The notes below the pieces were generated by a model that did not search any database, was not told where the DNA came from, and saw only the letters and a list, made by a program, of their open reading frames with translations. Made by a program: the position numbers and the translations under genes. From Parabacteroides distasonis (GTDB taxonomy: Bacteria > Bacteroidota > Bacteroidia > Bacteroidales > Tannerellaceae), in assembly GCA_021531775.1 (NCBI GenBank), contig JAFBIU010000021.1:1-64000 (forward strand): a stretch of DNA of 64,000 bases. Reading direction: 5' to 3'. Positions within the stretch are counted from its first letter, which is position 1; each line of letters starts with the position of its first letter. This document shows positions 6,768-15,655 of the stretch, in pieces.

Positions 6768-9119
6768 ATGAAAAGTCTAATCTATTTGTTCAGACGTTAT
6801 CCGTTGGCATCGGTCTTGAATCTGCTGGGACTCGTGCTTGCCTTTGCCGGGGCCTACCTCCTGCTGACGCAGATCCGTTTCGTTGACAGTTATAATCGGG
6901 GCATCCAGGGGTACGAGCATATTCGTCGGATCTATCCGCATGGGATATTCAATAACGACTGGAGTTTCACGCTGCCGCGCCCCTTCTTGGAGAAACTGAA
7001 AACGTGTCCGCAGATTGAGCATGTCGGTTTCATGGCGAATCAGAGCTTCTCCATGGAGTTTGATAAAGAGGGAAGTTCGATCACGGTACCGGCCTATTAT
7101 GCCAATGCGGACCTGCTCTTGACGGTCAATGCCACCTGTGTGGATGGTGAGTTGGTATGTCAAGCTACAGGGAATGGTGCCGGTATCGTGATCCCGGCCT
7201 CCCTCGCGGAGAAATACTTTGGTACAGTGATGGCAACAGGCAAGCAGATGAAGGTCCGGAATTTGGATCGAATCTATACGGTGACAGGGGTCTATCAAGA
7301 CTTTCCGGCCAACTCCACGATGATCAATGGTGTGTATATCTTTATGGGGAATCAGAACATCAATGATCCTTCCAACTGGAACTATAGTGCCTTCATCCGT
7401 ATCCGGCCTGATGTGGATGAGCAGACGTTTGAGGCTAACTATCAGCAAATGTTCAAGGCCTACCTACAGGATGTCTCTCCCAATTTGTCTCCAGAATCTG
7501 CCGATAACTATATCGTGGCCATGCCCCTCTGTGAGACCTATCTCAACGGGCATGATCCGAATACGGACCGAGGGAACAAGACGATGCTGTTCATCCAGAA
7601 ATTTGCCGTCTTGCTGTTGCTGTTAGTGCTACTGATCAATTTCGCAAACTTCACCATGGCACAGGCACCTACCCGACTGCGCGGGATTAACACCCGCAAG
7701 GTGATGGGTGAAAGCAATGGAAGGCTCCGTCTGCGATTGGTGGGTGAAAGTATCGTGGTCAGTCTGGCGGCTTGGGGCTTGGCCATGGGAATGGTGTATC
7801 TCATCGGACGGTGGGGAGAGATCGGTCAGTATATCCTCGGCTCCATCCAATTGCAGGAGAATGGGGGCATTGTACTGACGATGGGTGGCATCAGTGTGCT
7901 GGTCGGTGTGTTGGCATCGATCTACAGTGCCTATTACATCACATCGTTCCAACCGGCATTGGTGCTGAAAGGCAATCTGGGGCTCTCTCCGCAAGGCAAG
8001 TCCTTGCGTCAGCTGCTGGTGGGGTTACAACTGGTCTTGTCGTTTACCTTGGTTCTCTTCATCAGTACTATCTATTGTCAGAACAACTACATCCGCTCCT
8101 CTGACTATGGCTACCAAAAGGATGCACTTCTGTTTGGGTCTCTGAATGATATTCCTTCCTCCCAAAAAGAGGCTTTACGTAGTGAACTGGAGAAAATGCA
8201 TGGGGTGGAGAGTGTCTCGTATGCAATGGTACAGCTGGGGCTATCAGACAATTGGATGGAATGGGGACGGTGGAATGGCGAATATCAACACAACTATTCC
8301 GTGTTTCCTGCTGATTGGAAAATTCTCCGTACGTTGGGGATCGATATCATCGAGGGTAGAGACTTTAAGGAGTCTGACGGCGATGTCTGTATCGTCAACG
8401 AGGCACTGATGCGGAAGTATCCGGATGTGGAGGTGGACAAAATTCTGGACGAGAGTGAACTGCCTGTCGTAGGGGTGTGCAAGAATTTCCGTGCTTTCTC
8501 CACCCGGATCGACAACAGCACCAAACCGATCATCTTCGTCATCTATGGGGAGAAGTATGCGAATTGGGGTGGTTCCGGCCGGACGATTTACATCCGCATG
8601 GCTCCCAATACGAACAAAATCGAGCTGCGAAAGCGGATCAATCAGCTGCTGGTCTCCTTTGCCGGGGATGGGGTCATTCCGGAATTGAAGTTCCAGGACG
8701 AATGCCTCGAACAGATCTATCATGAGGAACTCCGTTTCATGAAGCAGATGCAGGCCAGCACCCTGCTGACGTTTCTTATTACGCTTATCGGTGTCTTCTG
8801 CCTCACGATGTTCGAGACTGAATACCGTCGGAAGGAGATCGCTATCCGGAAGGTGATGGGCAGTAGCGTCAGTGAGGTGTTGATGCTCTTTATGTTACGA
8901 TATTCAAGACCGCTGATCGTCTCGTTTATCCTCGCAACTCCGCTCGGTTACTATCTGAGTGAGCAATGGCTACAGAACTTTGCTGAACATACACCGATCT
9001 ATGGGTGGATTTTTCCACTCGTGTTTGTGCTGGTGTCAGCCATGGTCCTGACCATTGTTGTGGTGCAGAGCTGGCGTGTAGCTACGACGGATCCGATCGA
9101 TAGTCTGAAGACAGAATAG
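6768..9119 (+). CDS. FtsX/MacB-type ABC permease, duplicated form
   Basis: The 783-residue membrane protein has two MacB-like halves. Each half has an N-terminal helix, a large periplasmic domain and three more helices, about eight in total. Helices are seen near 10-30, 280-300, 325-350, 370-395, 415-440 and in three runs near the C-terminus. The conserved FtsX stretch MFETEYRRKEIAIRKVMGSS occurs after the second periplasmic domain, and a weaker counterpart (RLRGINTRKVMGE) after the first. Duplicated 8-helix permeases of this type are common in Bacteroidetes. ATG at 6768 was chosen; a TTG three codons upstream is less likely. A terminator follows 4 bases after the stop. Confidence 0.9.
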   Translation: MKSLIYLFRRYPLASVLNLLGLVLAFAGAYLLLTQIRFVDSYNRGIQGYEHIRRIYPHGIFNNDWSFTLPRPFLEKLKTCPQIEHVGFMANQSFSMEFDKEGSSITVPAYYANADLLLTVNATCVDGELVCQATGNGAGIVIPASLAEKYFGTVMATGKQMKVRNLDRIYTVTGVYQDFPANSTMINGVYIFMGNQNINDPSNWNYSAFIRIRPDVDEQTFEANYQQMFKAYLQDVSPNLSPESADNYIVAMPLCETYLNGHDPNTDRGNKTMLFIQKFAVLLLLLVLLINFANFTMAQAPTRLRGINTRKVMGESNGRLRLRLVGESIVVSLAAWGLAMGMVYLIGRWGEIGQYILGSIQLQENGGIVLTMGGISVLVGVLASIYSAYYITSFQPALVLKGNLGLSPQGKSLRQLLVGLQLVLSFTLVLFISTIYCQNNYIRSSDYGYQKDALLFGSLNDIPSSQKEALRSELEKMHGVESVSYAMVQLGLSDNWMEWGRWNGEYQHNYSVFPADWKILRTLGIDIIEGRDFKESDGDVCIVNEALMRKYPDVEVDKILDESELPVVGVCKNFRAFSTRIDNSTKPIIFVIYGEKYANWGGSGRTIYIRMAPNTNKIELRKRINQLLVSFAGDGVIPELKFQDECLEQIYHEELRFMKQMQASTLLTFLITLIGVFCLTMFETEYRRKEIAIRKVMGSSVSEVLMLFMLRYSRPLIVSFILATPLGYYLSEQWLQNFAEHTPIYGWIFPLVFVLVSAMVLTIVVVQSWRVATTDPIDSLKTE

Positions 9120-9123
9120 AGGG

Positions 9124-9162
9124 TATATAGGTCGTTGCCTTACCTGGGCAATGACCTATATG
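9124..9162 (+). terminator. Terminator of the export operon
   Basis: A long stem (arms ATAGGTCGTTGCC and GGCAATGACCTAT, one G-T pair, 7-base loop) starts four bases after the permease stop. The following T-run (ATTCTTTC) is weak, but position and stem strength favour a terminator. Confidence 0.65.
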
Positions 9163-9348
9163 ATTCTTTCAGCGGGCATAATAGCCCTGTGTGTTTTAAT
9201 ATCCATGACAATGGTTTTACGATGTTTTTTGCAAAGAAAGCCTTATTATTGGATAAACCAAATAAAATGAGCTGTTTAATGAATGTTAACTTTCGATGAT
9301 GCGTGTAAGAAAATGGCGTGAATGAACCGGGAATCGGGAATAAACCTG

Positions 9349-9356
9349 TATATTTG
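9349..9356 (+). promoter_or_regulatory. -7 element of sufS
   Basis: TATATTTG fits TAnnTTTG and lies 21 bases before the ATG at 9378. It falls inside the upstream extension of the sufS reading frame, supporting the shorter start. Confidence 0.55.
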
Positions 9357-9377
9357 CCGCCTAAAACAAGAGTAAAT

Positions 9378-10595
9378 ATGATGTTTGACGTTCAATCCAT
9401 CCGGAAAGATTTTCCCATATTGGGACATACTATCTATAATAAGCCATTGGTCTATTTTGACAATGGTGCCACTACGCAGAAACCCCGTTGTGTGGTAGAG
9501 AAACTGGAAGATGGTTATTATAATGTAAATGCGAATATCCATCGGGGCGTTCATTTCTTGAGCCAGGCTGCTACGGAAGCCCATGAGGAGGCACGGCAGA
9601 CGGTGCAGCATTTTTTGAATGCCCGCTCTTCCCATGAGATTATTTTTACGCGTGGAACAACAGAATCCATCAATTTAATCGCCTCCAGTTTTACGGATGC
9701 CTGTATGTCGGCCGGTGATGAGGTGATCGTCTCGGTCATGGAGCACCATTCCAACATCGTCCCCTGGCAGATTCAGGCGGCCCGCAAGGGAATTACCCTG
9801 AAGGTGATTCCGATGAATGAGCGGGGAGAGCTCCAGTTGGATGCCTACCAGCAGCTCTTTACCGAACGGACTCGTCTGGTGTCGGTGGCTCATGTATCCA
9901 ATGTGCTGGGTACGGTCAATCCGGTTGAGGAGATCGTCCGCATTGCCCACGAACATGATGTGCCGGTCTTGGTGGACGGTGCCCAGTCGGTACCCCACAT
10001 GGCGGTGGATGTGCAGCAGTTGGATTGTGAGTTTTATGTCTTCTCGGGCCATAAGGTCTATGGACCCACCGGCATTGGTGTGCTGTATGGCAAGGAGGAG
10101 TGGCTGGATCGCTTGCCGCCCTATCAGGGAGGAGGCGAAATGATTGCCACGGTTTCGTTCGAGAAGACTACCTTCAATGAATTACCCTTCAAGTTTGAGG
10201 CCGGAACGCCAGACTTTATCGGTAGTACTGCCTTGGCAGAGGCACTTCGGTATGTGCAGGCAATCGGAATGGACCAGATTGCGGCTTATGAACAGGAGCT
10301 GCTGCAGTATGCGACTGAGCGGCTGTCCGCCATTGAGGGGATGCGGATCTTTGGACAGGCTGCGGAAAAAGGGGCTGTGCTCTCCTTCCTGGTCGGACAG
10401 ATCCACCACTACGACATGGGTATGCTGCTGGATCGCTTGGGTATCGCTGTACGTACGGGTCACCATTGTGCCCAGCCGCTGATGCAGGCACTGGGTATTG
10501 AGGGAACGGTTCGTGCCTCCTTCTCGTTCTACAATACGAAAGAGGAGATTGATGTGTTGGCTGCGGGTATTGAACGTGTGCGAAAAATGTTCTGA
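9378..10595 (+). CDS. sufS: Cysteine desulfurase, SufS type
   Basis: The 405-residue PLP enzyme releases sulfur from cysteine for Fe-S cluster assembly. The PLP lysine is Lys226 in FSGHKVYGPTG, and the sulfur-carrying cysteine is Cys364 in RTGHHCAQPLM, the arrangement of the SufS group (class II desulfurases). MEHHSNIVPWQ and VDGAQSVPH are further family blocks. The start MMFDVQSIRKDFPIL is set by the promoter at 9349-9356 and by family N-termini; ATG at 9381 is an equal choice. sufBCD are not adjacent here. The gene is followed after 6 bases by a VanZ-like gene and then rnhB, so the three are probably co-transcribed. Confidence 0.93.
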   Translation: MMFDVQSIRKDFPILGHTIYNKPLVYFDNGATTQKPRCVVEKLEDGYYNVNANIHRGVHFLSQAATEAHEEARQTVQHFLNARSSHEIIFTRGTTESINLIASSFTDACMSAGDEVIVSVMEHHSNIVPWQIQAARKGITLKVIPMNERGELQLDAYQQLFTERTRLVSVAHVSNVLGTVNPVEEIVRIAHEHDVPVLVDGAQSVPHMAVDVQQLDCEFYVFSGHKVYGPTGIGVLYGKEEWLDRLPPYQGGGEMIATVSFEKTTFNELPFKFEAGTPDFIGSTALAEALRYVQAIGMDQIAAYEQELLQYATERLSAIEGMRIFGQAAEKGAVLSFLVGQIHHYDMGMLLDRLGIAVRTGHHCAQPLMQALGIEGTVRASFSFYNTKEEIDVLAAGIERVRKMF

Positions 10596-10601
10596 TCCGC
10601 T

Positions 10602-11000
10602 ATGTTCCTAGTTGATTACCTGAAAAGATACCCTTTTTCGTTGGCGATTGTCGCCACCGTTCTGTATCTATCCTTCTTTCAGCCACCCTCGATCGAGATG
10701 CCGGTGTTTCTGTTTCCGCATATCGACAAAGTGGTTCACCTCTGTATGTATGGGGGCCTTTCGGGGGTGCTATGGTTGGAGTTCCTGCTGAATCACCGGC
10801 GACAGATGATCCGGTGGCATGGCTGGATCGGAGCTGTCTTGTGTCCGTTGTTGATGAGTGGTGTCATTGAATTGCTGCAGGAGTATGGTACAGTCCACCG
10901 AGGGGGGGACTGGCTGGATGTGGCTGCCAATGTGACGGGCATTGCCTTGGCGACTGCCTTTGCCTATTTTGTGTTGAAACCGTGGATCATTAAATCATAG
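10602..11000 (+). CDS. VanZ-like membrane protein
   Basis: The 132-residue protein has about four membrane helices: residues 14-26, 47-63, 75-88 and 108-126. The VanZ-like signature is visible: HIDKVVHLCMYGGLS early, and later GVIELLQEYGTVHRGGDWLDVAANVTG (shown here as ELLQEYGTVHRGGDWLD). VanZ relatives are linked to glycopeptide resistance in enterococci, but most bacterial homologues have no known role. It sits six bases after sufS and three bases before rnhB, probably in one transcript; this context gives no functional clue. Confidence 0.8.
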   Translation: MFLVDYLKRYPFSLAIVATVLYLSFFQPPSIEMPVFLFPHIDKVVHLCMYGGLSGVLWLEFLLNHRRQMIRWHGWIGAVLCPLLMSGVIELLQEYGTVHRGGDWLDVAANVTGIALATAFAYFVLKPWIIKS

Positions 11001-11003
11001 AAG

Positions 11004-11600
11004 ATGTTGTTACCCTATTTGGAAGCCCATCGCATCGAAGCGGGTTGCGATGAGGCAGGCCGTGGTTGTTTGGCCGGACCAGTCTTTGCGGCAGCGGTGA
11101 TTCTGCCGGAAACGTTTCAGAACGAACTGTTGAACGACAGTAAGCAGTTGACGGAGAAGCGACGTTATGCGCTTCGTCCGATCATCGAGCAGGAGGCATT
11201 GGCCTGGGCGGTAGGGATTGTTATGCCCGAAGATATCGACCGGATCAACATCCTGAAGGCCTCCTTCCTGGCCATGCACCGGGCAGTGGATCAACTGAAA
11301 GTGCGTCCGCAACATCTGCTGATCGATGGCAACCGGTTTACACCCTATCCGGATGTGCCCCATACGACCATCGTCAAGGGTGACGGTACCTATATGAGTA
11401 TTGCTGCGGCCTCCATCTTGGCCAAGACCTACCGTGATGACTACATGAACCAGCTGGATGAGCAGTTTCCGGTCTATCATTGGAAAGAGAACAAAGGGTA
11501 TCCGACCAAGGCCCATCGCGAAGCTATCCGACAGTTTGGCATTACGCCTCATCATCGGAAGAGCTTCACCCTGCTGCCTCAGCAGCTGGAACTATTTTAA
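11004..11600 (+). CDS. rnhB: Ribonuclease HII
   Basis: The 198-residue enzyme removes RNA from RNA-DNA hybrids and single ribonucleotides from DNA in the cytosol. The catalytic start [13 protein letters not shown] (Asp16, Glu17) and LLIDGN (Asp108) are present, as are [21 protein letters not shown] and the C-terminal [11 protein letters not shown], all hallmarks of RNase HII. Length is normal. Its last nine bases overlap the end of the convergent lipoprotein gene. Confidence 0.95.
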   Translation: MLLPYLEAHRIEAGCDEAGRGCLAGPVFAAAVILPETFQNELLNDSKQLTEKRRYALRPIIEQEALAWAVGIVMPEDIDRINILKASFLAMHRAVDQLKVRPQHLLIDGNRFTPYPDVPHTTIVKGDGTYMSIAAASILAKTYRDDYMNQLDEQFPVYHWKENKGYPTKAHREAIRQFGITPHHRKSFTLLPQQLELF

Positions 11601-12257
11601 TCCCTGCGTGCGAACGGAGAAGGTCTCTTCGCATAGGCTGTTGCCCTGGCCATCCTCCAAGGTGATTTCGAATTCAGCTACCCCCGTCTTGAGTTTCTCG
11701 GAAGCATAGGCCTGTACCGTATAGCTGATTTTGTCGCTGTTGGAGATACGCTGGATGCTTTTGGGTGAAGAGAGGCGGATCTTCTTGGCGTTTCCCTTCG
11801 CCTTGAGGATCGGATAGACCTGGTAGGCGGGGCGTTCGCCATCGTTCTCGATGATGAAGGTGATCTGGCAATGCTCTCCGGCATTGATGGTCTGGTTGCC
11901 ATTGCGATCCTTCAGCAAGATGTCGCGAATGACTAAACTGACTGCCGGTTCATACTGGACGCGCGAGATGTGCCGATCCGCTGTTACGGGTTGTGTGTCC
12001 TTGGCCTTGTCGTATGAAGAGGCGGCTGCAGCACCCACGGCGATACCGGCTACACTGCCGATCATCGATCCCCAGAAAGAGCCATTGGAGCCACCGATAT
12101 GATCCCCCAAGGCAGCTCCGAAACCACCACCGATGATGGCCCCACTTTGCGTGGCTACGGAGGAACGGGTGTATGAGTCCATGGTGGCACAACTGCTACC
12201 CAGGATAGCCAGGGAGCAGACCACGGAAAGCAGGCTGATGGAATGATACTGTTTCAT
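11592..12257 (-). CDS. Glycine-zipper lipoprotein, unknown function
   Basis: The 221-residue protein has a lipoprotein signal peptide ending LAILGSSC (lipidated Cys23). A glycine-zipper stretch (about 38-83: [18 protein letters not shown], then [14 protein letters not shown]) of the kind that inserts in or packs on membranes follows. The C-terminal half (about 100-221) is a beta-rich domain with [21 protein letters not shown], resembling CARDB/Ig-like modules that bind or pack against partners. It is probably anchored in the outer or inner membrane. Its promoter lies 37 bases upstream. It is convergent with rnhB, whose 3' end it overlaps by nine bases. Function is unknown. Confidence 0.75.
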   Translation of the reverse strand: MKQYHSISLLSVVCSLAILGSSCATMDSYTRSSVATQSGAIIGGGFGAALGDHIGGSNGSFWGSMIGSVAGIAVGAAAASSYDKAKDTQPVTADRHISRVQYEPAVSLVIRDILLKDRNGNQTINAGEHCQITFIIENDGERPAYQVYPILKAKGNAKKIRLSSPKSIQRISNSDKISYTVQAYASEKLKTGVAEFEITLEDGQGNSLCEETFSVRTQGLK

Positions 12258-12293
12258 ATTTTACTAACGAATTATTTCGATCAATTGTTTCGG

Positions 12294-12301
12294 CAAAAGT
12301 A
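12294..12301 (-). promoter_or_regulatory. -7 element of the glycine-zipper lipoprotein gene
   Basis: Minus-strand TACTTTTG fits the consensus and lies about 37 bases before the ATG at 12257. No TTG at the usual distance was found. Confidence 0.5.
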
Positions 12302-12387
12302 ATCATTTGCCGGCAATTTGCTTTCGTCCAAATGCAGATGTTATCGGTTTGAATGTCGCTATCCGAGTGAAAACAATGGCAGAAAAT

Positions 12388-12417
12388 TTGCCAATTGGCG
12401 AAAAGATTATACTTTTG
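12388..12417 (+). promoter_or_regulatory. Promoter of tRNA-Arg
   Basis: TTG at 12388-12390, a 19-base spacer and TACTTTTG at 12410-12417 make a full Bacteroidetes promoter, placed 19 bases before the tRNA. Confidence 0.75.
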
Positions 12418-12436
12418 TGGCGTTTTTACCCCAAGC

Positions 12437-12508
12437 GGCTCTGTAGTTCAACGGATAGAATAGAAGTTTCCTAAACTTTAGATCCGGGTTCGATTCCCGG
12501 CGGAGCTA
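12437..12508 (+). tRNA. tRNA-Arg (anticodon CCT)
   Basis: A 72-base cloverleaf can be drawn. The acceptor arms are GGCTCTG and CGGAGCT. The D arm is GTTC/GAAT. The anticodon stem GAAGT/ACTTT closes loop TTCCTAA, giving anticodon CCT, which reads AGG. The T arm is CCGGG/CCCGG with loop TTCGATT, and the discriminator base is A. CCA is not encoded. One or two G-U pairs occur in the acceptor stem. Confidence 0.93.
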
Positions 12509-12541
12509 CTGAATTCTGAAAAACTTTTTCCCTCCAAACGC

Positions 12542-12570
12542 TTGCCACTCAGAAAAAAGCATTACCTTTG
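12542..12570 (+). promoter_or_regulatory. Promoter of rpsA
   Basis: TTG at 12542-12544 and TACCTTTG at 12563-12570 are separated by 18 bases. The transcript would have an AT-rich leader of about 70 bases before the ATG at 12645. The motif lies just upstream of the in-frame extension of rpsA, so that extension is leader. Confidence 0.65.
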
Positions 12571-12644
12571 CACCGTTTTTGAGAAACGACAACATAAAGT
12601 CTAACTTACTAATTAAAACAAACTTAAGTATTAACAATTTTAGA

Positions 12645-14432
12645 ATGGAAAATTTAAAGAACATCCAGCCGGTTGAAGATTTCAACTGGGATGCCTTTGA
12701 AAAAGGTGACTCTTACGGTGAAGTAAGCAAGGAAGACCTTGTAAAAACGTATGATGAGACCCTGAACACTGTCAAGGACAAGGAAGTGGTTATGGGTACG
12801 GTAACAGCTATGAACAAGCGTGAAGTAGTTGTTAACATTGGCTTCAAATCTGACGGTGTTGTGCCGATGTCTGAATTCCGTTACAATCCGGATTTGAAGA
12901 TTGGTGACGAGGTAGAAGTCTATATCGAAAACCAGGAAGATAAGAAAGGTCAGCTGGTATTGTCTCACAAGAAGGCTCGTGCAACTCGCTCTTGGGATCG
13001 CGTAAACGAGGCTCTCGAAAAGGACGAAATCATCAAGGGTTACATCAAGTGCCGTACAAAGGGTGGTATGATCGTCGATGTATTCGGAATCGAGGCATTC
13101 TTGCCGGGTTCTCAGATCGATGTGAAGCCGATCCGCGACTACGATGTATTTGTAGGTAAGACAATGGAATTCAAGATTGTCAAGATCAATCAGGAATTCA
13201 AGAATGTAGTTGTTTCTCACAAGGCTCTGATCGAGGCTGAGTTGGAACAACAGAAGAAAGATATCATCTCCAAGCTGGAGAAGGGACAGGTTTTGGAAGG
13301 AACTGTCAAGAACATCACTTCTTACGGTGTATTCATCGATTTGGGTGGCGTAGATGGTTTGATCCACATCACAGACTTGTCTTGGGGTCGTGTTTCTCAT
13401 CCGGAAGAGATCGTACAGTTGGATCAGAAGATCAACGTCGTTATCTTGGACTTCGACGATGAGAAGAAGCGTATCGCTCTTGGCTTGAAGCAATTGACTC
13501 CGCATCCTTGGGATGCTTTGGATCCGAACTTGAAGGTAGGTGACAAGGTGAAGGGTAAGGTAGTCGTTATGGCTGATTACGGTGCATTCATCGAAATCGC
13601 TCCGGGCGTAGAAGGTTTGATCCACGTTTCTGAAATGTCTTGGACACAGCACTTGCGTTCTGCTCAGGACTTCATGAAGGTAGGTGACGAAGTAGAAGCT
13701 GTTATCTTGACATTGGATCGTGAAGAGCGTAAGATGTCTTTGGGTATCAAGCAGCTGAAGGCTGATCCGTGGGAGAATATCGAAGAACGCTTCCCGGTTG
13801 GTTCTCGCCACACTGCTAAGGTTCGCAACTTCACGAACTTTGGTGTATTCGTAGAGATCGAAGAGGGTGTGGATGGTTTGATCCATATCTCTGACCTCTC
13901 TTGGACAAAGAAGATCAAACACCCGTCAGAATTTACGCAGATCGGTGCTGAGATCGAAGTTCAGGTACTGGAGATCGACAAGGAGAACCGTCGTCTGAGC
14001 TTGGGTCACAAGCAGCTCGAAGAGAATCCGTGGGATGTATTCGAAACAATCTTCACAGTGGGTTCTGTCCACGAAGGTACTATCATCGAAGTATTGGATA
14101 AGGGTGCTGTCATCTCATTGCCTTACGGCGTAGAGGGCTTTGCAACTCCGAAGCACTTGGTGAAGGAAGATGGTTCACAGGCTCAGGTGGATGAGAAGTT
14201 GCCGTTCAAGGTGATCGAATTCAACAAGGAGGCTAAGCGTATCATCCTTTCTCACAGCCGTATCTTCGAAGATGAGCAGAAGAATGCAAAGCGTGAGGCT
14301 GACAAGAAGTCTTCAAAGCGTAACAACAAGAAAGAAGAAGATTCAGCTATGGTAACTGGTCCGGTTGAAAAGACAACGCTGGGCGATATCGAAGAGCTGG
14401 CTGCTTTGAAAGAGAAGTTGGCAGGTAAGTAA
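12645..14432 (+). CDS. rpsA: 30S ribosomal protein S1
   Basis: The 595-residue protein has six S1 RNA-binding repeats. They can be found by their GxVxxxxxxGxxVxxG/DGxxxxS cores: VVMGTVTAMNKREVVVNIG, IIKGYIKCRTKGGMIVDVFG, VLEGTVKNITSYGVFIDLG, VKGKVVVMADYGAFIEI, HTAKVRNFTNFGVFVEI and HEGTIIEVLDKGAVISLP. A Lys/Arg-rich tail follows. It binds mRNA at the 30S subunit. MENLKNIQPVEDFNWDAF was chosen as the start because it matches Bacteroidetes S1. Codon use is strongly biased, typical of high expression, and leaves long antisense open frames that are not genes. The gene stands alone between its own promoter and a strong terminator. Confidence 0.96.
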   Translation: MENLKNIQPVEDFNWDAFEKGDSYGEVSKEDLVKTYDETLNTVKDKEVVMGTVTAMNKREVVVNIGFKSDGVVPMSEFRYNPDLKIGDEVEVYIENQEDKKGQLVLSHKKARATRSWDRVNEALEKDEIIKGYIKCRTKGGMIVDVFGIEAFLPGSQIDVKPIRDYDVFVGKTMEFKIVKINQEFKNVVVSHKALIEAELEQQKKDIISKLEKGQVLEGTVKNITSYGVFIDLGGVDGLIHITDLSWGRVSHPEEIVQLDQKINVVILDFDDEKKRIALGLKQLTPHPWDALDPNLKVGDKVKGKVVVMADYGAFIEIAPGVEGLIHVSEMSWTQHLRSAQDFMKVGDEVEAVILTLDREERKMSLGIKQLKADPWENIEERFPVGSRHTAKVRNFTNFGVFVEIEEGVDGLIHISDLSWTKKIKHPSEFTQIGAEIEVQVLEIDKENRRLSLGHKQLEENPWDVFETIFTVGSVHEGTIIEVLDKGAVISLPYGVEGFATPKHLVKEDGSQAQVDEKLPFKVIEFNKEAKRIILSHSRIFEDEQKNAKREADKKSSKRNNKKEEDSAMVTGPVEKTTLGDIEELAALKEKLAGK

Positions 14433-14454
14433 TCAATTACTTCCAGATACTAGT

Positions 14455-14488
14455 AAGGGCTGTTTCCGGATGGAGACAGCCCTTTTTT
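14455..14488 (+). terminator. Terminator of rpsA
   Basis: Arms AAGGGCTGT and ACAGCCCTT (with TTCC/GGA inside) are followed by TTTTTT, about 20 bases after the rpsA stop: a classic rho-independent terminator. Confidence 0.9.
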
Positions 14489-14522
14489 AGTGGGGTATCG
14501 TTTCCCGATGCACTCCCAAAGA

Positions 14523-14566
14523 AAAACCCTATAGAGCTTGAAGGAATCAATGCCCTATAGGGTTTT
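14523..14566 (-). terminator. Terminator of the 68-residue gene
   Basis: A perfect 12-bp inverted repeat (AAAACCCTATAG / CTATAGGGTTTT) with a 20-base loop sits just downstream of the minus-strand gene. On that strand it ends in TTTTTC. It may also back up the rpsA terminator. Confidence 0.65.
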
Positions 14567-14587
14567 AGAATTTGATGCACCTGTTGT

Positions 14588-14794
14588 TTATTCACTCAGA
14601 CCAATCAAGGAGTTGATGGCAGCTCGCTTTTCAAGGTCTGTAAAATAGGTTTCCACTACTTTGTAAATATCAAAATCTCCGGTTGACCCTGCTGCTAAGT
14701 GTAAGGCTTCCACCATCTTCTTAGCTGCACTGTGAATCTCAGACTTTTCAATCAGATGAATCTCGTTACTGTGAATCAATTGATTTTTTCCCAT
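14588..14794 (-). CDS. Small hypothetical protein, 68 residues
   Basis: The protein is acidic and predicted mostly helical, starting MGKNQLIHSNEIHLIEKSEI and ending NSLIGLSE. No signal peptide, membrane helix or known motif is visible. It has an A/T-rich start region, a possible TACCTTTC -7 element about 45 bases upstream on the minus strand, and a terminator right after its stop. Those signals make it more likely real than a chance frame. I do not recognise a family, and the neighbours (rpsA, a phosphatase) give no hint. Confidence 0.55.
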   Translation of the reverse strand: MGKNQLIHSNEIHLIEKSEIHSAAKKMVEALHLAAGSTGDFDIYKVVETYFTDLEKRAAINSLIGLSE

Positions 14795-14886
14795 GATATT
14801 AATCTTTTACGTTAAACAAGTTCATTTTTGTGGGTGAAAGGTAAGCATTATTTTCTAATTAAAAAACTATTTCCGCATGAAACTAT

Positions 14887-14894
14887 TATTTTTG
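14887..14894 (+). promoter_or_regulatory. -7 element of the phosphoglycolate-phosphatase-like gene
   Basis: TATTTTTG fits TAnnTTTG and lies 20 bases before the ATG at 14915. Confidence 0.45.
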
Positions 14895-14914
14895 TGTCGT
14901 AAAAGTATTTTGTG

Positions 14915-15568
14915 ATGATAAAGTTGGTTGTTTTTGATCTGGATGGTACGCTCTTGAATACCATCGCAGACTTGGCGAATAGTACGAACTATGCGCTGAA
15001 ACAGAATGGATTCCCTACACATGACGTGGAGGAATATTACTATTTTGTGGGAAATGGGATCAATAAATTGTTCGAACGGGCTCTTCCGGAAGCCTGCCGG
15101 ACGGATGCGGATGTTTTGCGGATCCGTCAAAGCTTCTTGCCTCACTACGATGCGCACAATATGGATGACAGTTCTCCCTATCCGGGTATTCCCGCCTTGT
15201 TGGAGACCTTGCAGCAACGGGGTATCTTGTTGGCCGTAGCTTCCAATAAATACCAGGCTGCAGCGGAGCGGTTAGTTGCCCATTTCTTTCCGACCTGCTC
15301 CTTTGTGCAGGTACTCGGACAACGGGAAGGGGTACCCATCAAACCGGATCCTACCATTGTGCACGACATCCTGCGCGTAGCAGGGGTGGCACCGGAGGAG
15401 ACCCTGTATGTGGGTGATTCGGGTGTGGATATGGCGACTGCTCTCAACAGTGGCGCCGTGGCTTGTGGGGTGACTTGGGGATTCCGGCCTCGTCAGGAGC
15501 TGGAGCATTTCCACCCGGCTTATATCGTGGATGACCCACAGGAGATCTTGCCGATCTGTTCCTGTTGA
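14915..15568 (+). CDS. gph: HAD phosphatase, phosphoglycolate phosphatase-like
   Basis: The 217-residue HAD hydrolase has motif I VFDLDGTLLNT (nucleophile Asp8, Asp10), a helical cap, motif II VASN, motif III lysine in IKPDP, and motif IV YVGDSGVDMATA. This order and length match the Gph group, which dephosphorylates 2-phosphoglycolate, but related enzymes act on other small sugar phosphates, so the substrate is inferred. ATG at 14915 was preferred; a GTG directly before it is an alternative. It is monocistronic, with a terminator shared with the convergent TonB receptor gene. Confidence 0.82.
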   Translation: MIKLVVFDLDGTLLNTIADLANSTNYALKQNGFPTHDVEEYYYFVGNGINKLFERALPEACRTDADVLRIRQSFLPHYDAHNMDDSSPYPGIPALLETLQQRGILLAVASNKYQAAAERLVAHFFPTCSFVQVLGQREGVPIKPDPTIVHDILRVAGVAPEETLYVGDSGVDMATALNSGAVACGVTWGFRPRQELEHFHPAYIVDDPQEILPICSC

Positions 15569-15583
15569 GGAAAAAAGGCATAA

Positions 15584-15632
15584 AAAAATCGCCACAGGAG
15601 AGGGGATGACCCTCATGCCTGCGGCGATTTTT
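15584..15632. terminator. Bidirectional terminator between gph and the TonB receptor gene
   Basis: Arms AAAAATCGCC and GGCGATTTTT enclose a loop that itself pairs (CAGG/CCTG, GAGGG/CCCTC). T-runs occur at both ends, and both flanking genes point into it. Confidence 0.85.
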
Positions 15633-15655
15633 GCTTATGGAAAACCCTGTTTCGT

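Noticed and set aside
12654-13922. A 422-codon antisense open frame opposite rpsA
   Set aside because: It has no family resemblance, follows the strongly biased codon use of rpsA, and lacks promoter and start signals of its own. It is a shadow of the real gene.
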